NCBI RefSeq assembly: GCF_040822085.1
Contig: NZ_CP162006.1
Coordinates: forward strand, 1,116,001-1,180,000
Direction of reading: 5' to 3'
DNA length: 64,000 bases
Source: Rhodoferax sp. WC2427
GTDB lineage: Bacteria > Pseudomonadota > Gammaproteobacteria > Burkholderiales > Burkholderiaceae_C
Shown here: positions 47,260 through 54,201 of the stretch, in pieces
Layout of the letters: every line of letters begins with the position of its first letter
Position numbering within the stretch: position 1 is the stretch's first letter
Program-made: the position numbers and the translations under genes
The notes under the pieces: generated by a model
The model's input: only the letters and a program-made list of their open reading frames with translations
Databases searched by the model: none
What the model was told of the DNA's origin: nothing

Positions 47260-48480
47260 TTAACTGTTAACCGGATGACGACTCGCCTGTTGCGTTTGGA
47301 GTAAACGCAATACCGCTTGCGCCGTATGGTTTATATCGGCAGTATTGAGATCTTGGTGGCATAAAAGCTGCAATACATGGTGGCTCCATTGGGGGCCAAT
47401 ATCACCAGGCAACGAGGGCGTGTTGGGCCAAATGCGATCCCATCGAAATACTGGCAACTTCAGTGCTCTCAGGGCTTGGTATATGGAGTCCGGATCGTCA
47501 ACCCACAACGGATACACATAAGGCGCTGCCGAGGCTACAGAATCTGCGCAAATAGGAAATAATGGCCGGGCCCCTGGTGCATTGCTGAAATATGCGGCGT
47601 AGCTTGCGAAATTAATTTGACGCTGAAGGATGATGCGACCGCGGGGCAGAACCGTTTTTAGCGCAATAGCAGCCCATAGCGGGGCTTGTTCTATTCGGGC
47701 CATGTCGCAGTCTCGCATCATTTCTGCGACTTCTGGATTTTTGACGATATCGGAAACCTCAGACTGCTGGCCACGGATATTTTTTAGCTTGAAAAATGAT
47801 GCTAAAAATGGCCGTATCCCTGCAAAGCGGTGATACCGCGACGCGAGTTCCATGACATCCACGCAGCCTTTTATCTGTGCCTTTAAGGAAGGTTTTTCCA
47901 GATTCAACGGCTTTATTGGTCTGTGTGCGGATGCCAGTAAACCTGCTTCCGGTAGCGGGAAAAATTTTGACAGGCTCGCAGTCGAATAATCACCCCACTC
48001 ACCTACAGCGCGCTCTCCGGCTTGGCCGAAATAGCAATGGGCGCAATCTTCAATGAGGGCAATTCCCCGCTCGTCACACCATTGACGTACTTGCTTCAGC
48101 GATTTGGCTAATCCGAAATAATGCGGAACCAGCATCGCCTTGCATTTTTTGGCGGTGGATTCCTCGATGGCATCGAGGTGGGGCAACCCGCTGGGTAGTA
48201 AGCCGAAATATGCAACATTGAGATTCGCCAGTAAAACCGGTGCCACCATGGTGGGGCAGTGGTAGGTCGGCACCAGCACCGAACTGTAAGCCGGGAGGTC
48301 GAGTTGCAACAACGCCTGGTGGATAGCTGCTCGTCCGCTGGTTGTCAGGGACTTGTACTTCAGGTTTTCAACACTGTGCACATTGGGGACATCCATGCGC
48401 CCAAAACTTTCCCAATCGAGCACCGGGCCGCGCGGTAATGGTCTGTAGTAACCATTAAATTCCTCTGAATTGCTTTGCAA
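47260..48480 (-). CDS. DegT/DnrJ/EryC1/StrS-type PLP-dependent aminotransferase-like protein
   Basis: 406 aa. A type-I PLP fold of the sugar-aminotransferase group: LTTSGRAAIHQALLQLDL, VPTYHCPTM, IALIEDCAHCYFG (PLP-binding Asp) and the Schiff-base Lys in STASLSKFFPLPEAG. Homologues make amino sugars or modify nucleotide-linked sugars; the exact reaction cannot be told. The C-terminal ~130 residues are less like standard members. It lies between the TPR and GNAT genes with ~19-bp gaps. Low GC. Confidence 0.8.
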   Translation of the reverse strand: MQSNSEEFNGYYRPLPRGPVLDWESFGRMDVPNVHSVENLKYKSLTTSGRAAIHQALLQLDLPAYSSVLVPTYHCPTMVAPVLLANLNVAYFGLLPSGLPHLDAIEESTAKKCKAMLVPHYFGLAKSLKQVRQWCDERGIALIEDCAHCYFGQAGERAVGEWGDYSTASLSKFFPLPEAGLLASAHRPIKPLNLEKPSLKAQIKGCVDVMELASRYHRFAGIRPFLASFFKLKNIRGQQSEVSDIVKNPEVAEMMRDCDMARIEQAPLWAAIALKTVLPRGRIILQRQINFASYAAYFSNAPGARPLFPICADSVASAAPYVYPLWVDDPDSIYQALRALKLPVFRWDRIWPNTPSLPGDIGPQWSHHVLQLLCHQDLNTADINHTAQAVLRLLQTQQASRHPVNS

Positions 48481-48498
48481 AAAATGCTCTCGTGGAAT

Positions 48499-49173
48499 TT
48501 AGTTCGTTGGTGCGGGGGCAGATGCGCTCGCATTGATTGGTTCGACTGGCGGCTCCGTCCATTTGCCAACACCTTTGAGTTTTTCTTTTAATATTTCCTG
48601 GGGGAAACCCAAGTCGTATGCCTTGTGTGCCTGTGCTTCGGCCTTGGTATATTCCTTGAGATCAAAATAATTTAAACCTAAATTAAAGTGGGTGAAAGGA
48701 TTTTCCTTGCCTTCTGCACCTTCCGCAGCAATATCCAGTTGTTGTACCGCCTCGGGTGTTCTGCCATTTTTTGCAAGATACATGGAGAAAATCATGCGCG
48801 GGATGGCGTCATCTGGGCGAAATCTCAAGGCCCGGTCAAAGTAGCATGATATCGAATACCGCATGTGTGGCGGCTTCTCTGATTTTGTCTTTTCGCCGTA
48901 TCGCATGGCTGCCATTAATGCACGGTGGTGGTTTGGAAAGGCACGTAATGTGTAATCGATATCTGCCCCAATATAGCCGGTATCGGCTTGTATCAGCATT
49001 TCAACTTTTGAAGTAAAGTGAAAGTCCTCCACTGTACTCAGAATGGGTCCTTTGCTTGTCCTGTAGTCATAAGGGCCATAACCTGATTTTAGGGGGCCAC
49101 ATTCAGCCTCGCCAGATTGGGCTAGTGCAAATTGAGAGAAAAATATAAAAATAATAGGAATTAATTTAAACAT
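48499..49173 (-). CDS. Exported TPR-containing protein
   Basis: 224 aa. A Sec signal peptide ends near ALAQ (residue 19). TPR-like helix pairs cover ~residues 80-200 (RALRFRPDDAIPRMIFSMYLAKNGRTPEAVQQLDIAA and FNLGLNYFDLKEYTKAEAQAHKAY, given here as two motifs). It is probably periplasmic and could scaffold polysaccharide secretion. The C-terminus is Ala/Pro/Ser-rich. It sits 12 bp after hydrolase 1 in the operon. Low GC. Confidence 0.75.
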   Translation of the reverse strand: MFKLIPIIFIFFSQFALAQSGEAECGPLKSGYGPYDYRTSKGPILSTVEDFHFTSKVEMLIQADTGYIGADIDYTLRAFPNHHRALMAAMRYGEKTKSEKPPHMRYSISCYFDRALRFRPDDAIPRMIFSMYLAKNGRTPEAVQQLDIAAEGAEGKENPFTHFNLGLNYFDLKEYTKAEAQAHKAYDLGFPQEILKEKLKGVGKWTEPPVEPINASASAPAPTN

Positions 49174-49185
49174 TTTAATAGCTGG

Positions 49186-50034
49186 TTAATGAGAGTGGCC
49201 TGCCTGTATCCATTGCAGGGTCAGTCTTTCAACCTGCATTTGTGCAGCAGGATCGGAAAAAGTGTGGTCTGCATGGGGCAAATCGTGCCGTTCCAGATGC
49301 AGATGGCGAAAAACGTCGCGCCAATTTCCATCTTGAGAAGCGTACTCCAGAAACTCCTTGGCGGTGTAGTCATTGTCACTGAGCAAAAGAAGAATACGGC
49401 CGTCAAACTCCATCCAGGCTGCCGCCATGCGTTGCTGAAATGGCTGATTTTCTGCGCTGGCAGGCGTAACTTTAGCCCGCGAAAGTCGAACATTTTGAGC
49501 CAAACCTTGGAGTGCGGCCACCGCCACTTTGCCGCTGAGAAGTTTGACCCAGAATGCCCTCTGCATCAAGCGCTGGGTGTAATAGTGTTTGACCTGGGTG
49601 CGTGCCAGGCTGGCCTCGGAGCGGACCCAGGGATTCAGGAGGCACAGGCCCGCTACGCGGGGATCTTTTGTTTCTTGCACGTACAGCAGGGCAGCCGATG
49701 CCGCATCGCAAAGCCCCCACAAAACTATCTTTTCTAGCTGCGGCACACGGGTTTGCAGACTGTCCATGGCGGCCCGGATACCGGGGCTGGCGGTTAAAAA
49801 GTCACCCGATGTCCCGTCGCTGTCGCCCATGCCTTGGTAATCAAAGCGCAACACCGCGTAGCCTGCGGCAGCCAGTGCGCGCGCCAGCAGTACAAATTGG
49901 CGGTGGCTACCGACCCGGTATTGGGGGCCACCCACCACAATAACCACCGCGGTGGCCAAAGGGGCCACGGGCAAGCTGAGAACGCCCACCAGGGTGTCTT
50001 GCCCGCAGGCAAATAGCAGTGCGTGTTCGGTCAT
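49186..50034 (-). CDS. Alpha/beta hydrolase, exosortase-A-system-associated type 1
   Basis: 282 aa. The start with VVIVVGGPQYRVGSHRQF and RFDYQGMGDSDG matches the hydrolase-1 family linked with exosortase A loci (TIGR03100 as I recall it). The nucleophile elbow reads GLCDAAS with Cys109 in place of Ser, as in dienelactone-hydrolase-like enzymes; the His is in DLPHADHTFSD. It probably works as a thioesterase or acyltransferase on carrier-bound or saccharide-linked acyl groups (inference). The ATG overlaps the hydrolase-2 stop by 4 bp. Confidence 0.85.
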   Translation of the reverse strand: MTEHALLFACGQDTLVGVLSLPVAPLATAVVIVVGGPQYRVGSHRQFVLLARALAAAGYAVLRFDYQGMGDSDGTSGDFLTASPGIRAAMDSLQTRVPQLEKIVLWGLCDAASAALLYVQETKDPRVAGLCLLNPWVRSEASLARTQVKHYYTQRLMQRAFWVKLLSGKVAVAALQGLAQNVRLSRAKVTPASAENQPFQQRMAAAWMEFDGRILLLLSDNDYTAKEFLEYASQDGNWRDVFRHLHLERHDLPHADHTFSDPAAQMQVERLTLQWIQAGHSH

Positions 50035-50855
50035 GGTTGAGGGCCAACCAAGGTTGGTGGTTCGAGGGCCACCAACGTGGCGGTCAGTAAAGCCGGGGCT
50101 TCCTCAATTTCGCTGGTTTGCCAAAACGCCGGTCCCATGACGACCTGGCTGCGCACGGAAAATCCGGCGGCTTGCCAGGCTTGCAGCGGTTTGGCGGCAG
50201 CAGGTGACAGGGTGGCACCGACCTGGCTGGACACGTCCAACCATTCAAGCCGACCTGCCGTGGCGGGCGCTACCAGCGTTGCCTGCTCCATGCCCGAGGC
50301 CAATGCGGCAGAGAGGGTGTACCCGGCGATGTCTACCGGCGAACCTGCCGCCAACTGGGCGCGCAACCCGTCCATCACCGTTTTGGCATTGCCGCTGGCC
50401 AGGTCGCCTGCGGCTTTGAGACGTAAAAATTGTTGCAGCAGGGGTTTGCCTGCAGGCGTGGGGGCCCAAAACAGGAAGTTGCAGGGCCATTCCAGTTGCG
50501 CCGCGGCCTGGGCTGCCAGCAGGCAACCGGCGCGCAACCCCCACAGCCACACAGGCGCGTCACCCTGGCGGCGCAGCCACTGGCAGGCCCGTACGACATC
50601 GTCCACCCAATCCTGCCAGGAGGCATCGCCAAAGTCGCCAGAGCTGTCGCCGCAGCCCAGCAAATCCAGTTGCAATACGGCGTAGCCATGGGCCGCCAAG
50701 GCCTTGGCTTGCAAGGCGGCCATGCGGCGCGACTTGTTCATTTCTTCGGCGAACGGGTGCACGTAGGCTACCAGTCCATGCGTGGTGCCGCCCTGGGCTG
50801 GGTGGAAAATGGCGAAGCGTTGGCCAGATCCGACGGGCAAGAAGAAAGCGTCCAT
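50031..50855 (-). CDS. Alpha/beta hydrolase, exosortase-A-system-associated type 2
   Basis: 274 aa. VAYVHPFAEEMNKSRRM and QLDLLGCGDSSGDFGDASW are hallmarks of the hydrolase-2 family of exosortase A loci (TIGR03101 as I recall it). At the nucleophile elbow the sequence is GLRAG, Arg108 occupying the Ser/Cys position, so ordinary serine-hydrolase chemistry is doubtful; a binding or partner role to hydrolase 1 is possible. It lies 15 bp after the carrier-protein gene. Confidence 0.85.
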   Translation of the reverse strand: MDAFFLPVGSGQRFAIFHPAQGGTTHGLVAYVHPFAEEMNKSRRMAALQAKALAAHGYAVLQLDLLGCGDSSGDFGDASWQDWVDDVVRACQWLRRQGDAPVWLWGLRAGCLLAAQAAAQLEWPCNFLFWAPTPAGKPLLQQFLRLKAAGDLASGNAKTVMDGLRAQLAAGSPVDIAGYTLSAALASGMEQATLVAPATAGRLEWLDVSSQVGATLSPAAAKPLQAWQAAGFSVRSQVVMGPAFWQTSEIEEAPALLTATLVALEPPTLVGPQP

Positions 50856-50870
50856 CGGATGCCTAGCCCT

Positions 50871-51122
50871 TTAGCTTGCGAGTTTGGCGTCGACGAAATC
50901 GACCAGCGCACCCACGGTCGCAAAGGTCGAGCCGTCCATGTCGTCGTCGTCCACCGTCAGGCCAAAATGCTCTTCGAGGCGGGTGATGAGAGACACCACG
51001 GCCATCGAGTCCAGCTCGGGAATAGCGCCCAGCAGATGGGTTTCGCGGGTAAAAGCGGCGCTGCGGCCATTCAAGCTCAGCACTTCGTCCAGAACCGCCT
51101 TGACCTCTTGTGTCACATCCAT
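50871..51122 (-). CDS. Acyl carrier protein of the exosortase-A-type locus
   Basis: 83 aa. The four-helix carrier fold has the phosphopantetheine Ser39 in PELDSMAVVSLITRLEEHFG. It is not the fatty-acid AcpP (no conserved DSLD motif), and sits first in the minus-strand operon, opposite the acyl ligase gene, which probably loads it. AGGGGG precedes the ATG. Confidence 0.9.
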   Translation of the reverse strand: MDVTQEVKAVLDEVLSLNGRSAAFTRETHLLGAIPELDSMAVVSLITRLEEHFGLTVDDDDMDGSTFATVGALVDFVDAKLAS

Positions 51123-51344
51123 GAGAACCCCCTGTTATGTTGTAAGCAATTGCACCCCCAAGATGGCCGGGTCCTCTTTGCAAGAGGGGCGGCCCGTGGC
51201 CTGGAATATCCGAGGCGCGGGTGGTGGCTGGTGAGAAGGCCGCATTTTAGGATGGGCGCCTCCCGCTTTGGCTTGCAGGCCCCTGTGCGATACTTTTAAC
51301 GGCTGTTTTTGGCGCTTTCCCCTCTTTTTTCTTGCGTGACCCTT
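51123..51344. other. 222-bp divergent promoter region of the polysaccharide locus
   Basis: The region separates the carrier-protein operon from the ligase operon and must drive both. I see no clear promoter hexamers, operator dyad or small gene. Confidence 0.4.
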
Positions 51345-52946
51345 ATGCGTGAATCCACACTTTTGCATGAACTCATTGCCTGTGCCGCCCAGCGTGCCCC
51401 GCAAAACCGGGCGCTGACCTATGGCGCGGTGTCCATGGTCTACAGCGAACTGGACGCGGCAGTGGCGCAATGCGCGGCCGGTTTGATGGCTTTGGGGCTG
51501 GGGCGGGGCGAACGGGTGGCGATCTACCTGGAAAAGCGCTTTGAAACAGTGATCACCAGCTTCGGCGCGCCCGCCGCCGGTGGCGTGTTTGTGCCATTGA
51601 ACCCCCTGCTCAAGCCCGAGCAGGTGGCCTTTATCCTGCAAGACTGCAATGTGCGCGTGCTCGTGACCTCGCCCGAACGCCTGGCCTTGCTGGCGGGTGT
51701 GCTGGGCCAGTGCCCGGACCTGCGCCACATCGTGTTGACCGATACGGCACCGCAGGCGATTCCCGCGCTGCCCCAATCGCAATGGCGTGACCTGCTGGCC
51801 GCCGCGCCCTGCGCCGGGCACCGGGTCATCGACACCGACATGGCCGCCATCTTGTACACCTCGGGCAGCACCGGCAAGCCCAAGGGGGTGGTGCTGTCCC
51901 ACCGCAATATGGTGGCTGGTGCAAAAAGTGTAGCAAGCTACCTAGAGAATACGAGCGACGACACCCTTTTGGCCGCATTGCCGTTGTCCTTCGACGCAGG
52001 CTTCAGCCAGCTCACCACCGCATTTCACGTGGGTGCGCGCGTGGTGCTGCTGAACTACCTGATGCCGCGCGATGTGCTCAAGGCCATGGAGCGCGAAGGC
52101 GTGACCGGGCTGACCGCCGTGCCGCCGCTGTACATCCAGCTCACCCAGTCCGTCTGGCCTGCCGCCATTGCCGAGAAGCTGCGTTACTTTGCCAACACCG
52201 GCGGTCGCATGCCGCGCGAGACGCTGGATCTGCTGCGCCAGCGCGTGCCGCAGAGCCAGCCCTTCCTGATGTACGGCCTGACGGAAGCCTTCCGCTCCAC
52301 CTACCTACCCCCGTCCGAAGTGGACCGCCGCCCCGACTCCATCGGCAAGGCCATTCCCAACGCCGAGATTCTGGTGCTGCGCGAAGACGGCAGCCCCTGC
52401 GCCCCTGAAGAGCCAGGCGAGCTGGTGCACCGCGGCGCGCTGGTCGGTCTAGGCTACTGGAACGATGCCGAAAAAACCGCCGAACGCTACAAGCTGCTGG
52501 CCCCCGACGTGCCGGGCCGCCAGCCGGGTATGCAACTGCCCGAATACGCCGTGTTCTCCGGCGACACCGTGCGCATGGATGCCGAAGGCTTTTTGTACTT
52601 CATCGGCCGCCGCGACGAGATGATCAAGTCCTCGGGCTACCGCGTCAGCCCCACCGAGGTGGAAGAAGTGCTGTACGCCACCCGGCTGGTGGGCGAATGC
52701 GTGGCCTTTGGCGTGGAGCACCCGGCCTGGGGCCAGGCCATCCAGGTGATAGCCACTGCGCCGGTGGATGCCGTGGACGGCGCGCTGGACACCGCCGCCC
52801 TGCTGGCCGACTGCCGCACCCGCATGCCTGCCTACATGCTGCCGGCCCATATTGAAGTGGTGGCCGGGCCGCTGCCGCGCAACCCCAACGGCAAGATCGA
52901 CCGCAAATGGCTCTCCACCGACTGGGCCGAGCGCCACCTAAGCTAA
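51345..52946 (+). CDS. Acyl-CoA ligase (AMP-forming), exosortase-A-system-associated
   Basis: 533 aa ANL-superfamily enzyme matching the ligase of exosortase A loci (TIGR03098 as I recall it). The adenylation motif ILYTSGSTGKPKG, YGLTEAFRSTYL, and the C-terminal GRRDEMIKSSGYRVSP and NPNGKIDRK (catalytic Lys) are all present. It activates a carboxylic acid as AMP ester and passes it to CoA or, more likely here, to the neighbouring carrier protein. ATG 51345 is chosen; an in-frame start at 51309 adds 12 residues without family similarity. Confidence 0.9.
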   Translation: MRESTLLHELIACAAQRAPQNRALTYGAVSMVYSELDAAVAQCAAGLMALGLGRGERVAIYLEKRFETVITSFGAPAAGGVFVPLNPLLKPEQVAFILQDCNVRVLVTSPERLALLAGVLGQCPDLRHIVLTDTAPQAIPALPQSQWRDLLAAAPCAGHRVIDTDMAAILYTSGSTGKPKGVVLSHRNMVAGAKSVASYLENTSDDTLLAALPLSFDAGFSQLTTAFHVGARVVLLNYLMPRDVLKAMEREGVTGLTAVPPLYIQLTQSVWPAAIAEKLRYFANTGGRMPRETLDLLRQRVPQSQPFLMYGLTEAFRSTYLPPSEVDRRPDSIGKAIPNAEILVLREDGSPCAPEEPGELVHRGALVGLGYWNDAEKTAERYKLLAPDVPGRQPGMQLPEYAVFSGDTVRMDAEGFLYFIGRRDEMIKSSGYRVSPTEVEEVLYATRLVGECVAFGVEHPAWGQAIQVIATAPVDAVDGALDTAALLADCRTRMPAYMLPAHIEVVAGPLPRNPNGKIDRKWLSTDWAERHLS

Positions 52947-52949
52947 AGA

Positions 52950-54197
52950 ATGACACCCATGACCGACCGTGTAATCCCCGTCCATGCCCCCTTGAGCCAG
53001 TTCCCCGTGCAGGGGGGTGAGCTGGTCGTCGGCGGCATTCCGCTGACCCAGCTGGCCGCTCGCGTGGGCCAAACCCCGTTTTACGCCTACGACCGCGCCC
53101 AGCTGCGCCAGCGGGTGGCCGACTTGCGCGCCGCCTTGCCCACCAGCGTCAAGCTGCACTACGCCATGAAGGCCAACCCCATGCCCGCCGTGGTCGGGCT
53201 GATGGCCGGGCTGGTCGACGGCATCGACGTGGCTTCCGCAGGCGAGTTGAAAGTGGCGTTGGATGCCGGGGCCGATCCGCAAGAGATCAGCTTCGCCGGG
53301 CCAGGCAAGCGCGCCTCCGAGCTGCGCCAGGCCGTGGCCTCCGGCGTGCTGGTGAACCTGGAATCGATGCGCGAAGTCGGCTTGCTGGCGGACATTTCCA
53401 ACGAGCTGGGCCTGGCCGCCCGGGTGGCGGTGCGCGTCAACCCCGACTTCGAGCTCAAGGGCTCGGGCATGAAGATGGGCGGTGGCCCCAAGCAGTTCGG
53501 CGTGGATGTGGAGCAAATGCCCGAGCTGATGGCCGCCATTGGCAGCGCCGGGCTGGCGTTTGAAGGTTTCCACCTGTTCGCCGGGTCGCAAAATCTGCGC
53601 CCCGAGTCGATCTGCGAAGCCCAGCAAAAGTCCTACGCGCTGGCCGTGCGCCTGGCCGAGGCCACACCGCTGCCGGTGAAGTTTCTGAACCTCGGCGGCG
53701 GCTTTGGCATTCCGTACTTTCCGGGCGAGCAGCGCATCGATTTGCAACCGATTGGCGACAACCTGGCCGCCCTGGCCGAGCGCGCCAAGACCGAGCTGCC
53801 CCAGGCGTCCTTCGTCATCGAACTCGGCCGCTACCTGGTGGGCGAGGCGGGCGTGTACGTGGCCCGGGTGCTGGACCGCAAGGTCTCGCGCGGCCAGGTG
53901 TTTCTGGTCGTCGACGGCGGCCTGCACCACCATTTGTCGGCCTCGGGCAACTTCGGCCAGGTGATCCGCAAGAACTACCCCGTGGCCATCGGCAACCGCA
54001 TGGGTGCGCTGGACGTGGAGCCCGCCTCGGTGGTCGGCCCGCTGTGCACGCCGCTGGACCTGCTGGGCGACCGCATGGTGCTGCCCACGGCGCAAGAGGG
54101 CGACCTGGTGGTGGTGTTCCAGTCGGGCGCCTACGGTGCCAGCGCCAGCCCGCAAGGATTTTTAGGCCACCCCGCCTGCGTGGAAGTGCTGGTCTAA
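52950..54197 (+). CDS. PLP-dependent decarboxylase (fold type III), exosortase-A-system-associated
   Basis: 415 aa, related to diaminopimelate/ornithine decarboxylases and to the decarboxylase of exosortase A loci (TIGR03099 as I recall it). PLP-binding Lys74 is in KLHYAMKANP, with FAGPGK, the GSGMKMGGGPKQFG glycine-rich loop and the C-terminal VVGPLCTPLDLL Cys/Asp motif. lysA function is less likely given the context. It starts 3 bp after the ligase stop; ATG 52950 is used, with 52959 as an alternative. Confidence 0.9.
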   Translation: MTPMTDRVIPVHAPLSQFPVQGGELVVGGIPLTQLAARVGQTPFYAYDRAQLRQRVADLRAALPTSVKLHYAMKANPMPAVVGLMAGLVDGIDVASAGELKVALDAGADPQEISFAGPGKRASELRQAVASGVLVNLESMREVGLLADISNELGLAARVAVRVNPDFELKGSGMKMGGGPKQFGVDVEQMPELMAAIGSAGLAFEGFHLFAGSQNLRPESICEAQQKSYALAVRLAEATPLPVKFLNLGGGFGIPYFPGEQRIDLQPIGDNLAALAERAKTELPQASFVIELGRYLVGEAGVYVARVLDRKVSRGQVFLVVDGGLHHHLSASGNFGQVIRKNYPVAIGNRMGALDVEPASVVGPLCTPLDLLGDRMVLPTAQEGDLVVVFQSGAYGASASPQGFLGHPACVEVLV

Positions 54198-54201
54198 ACC
54201 G

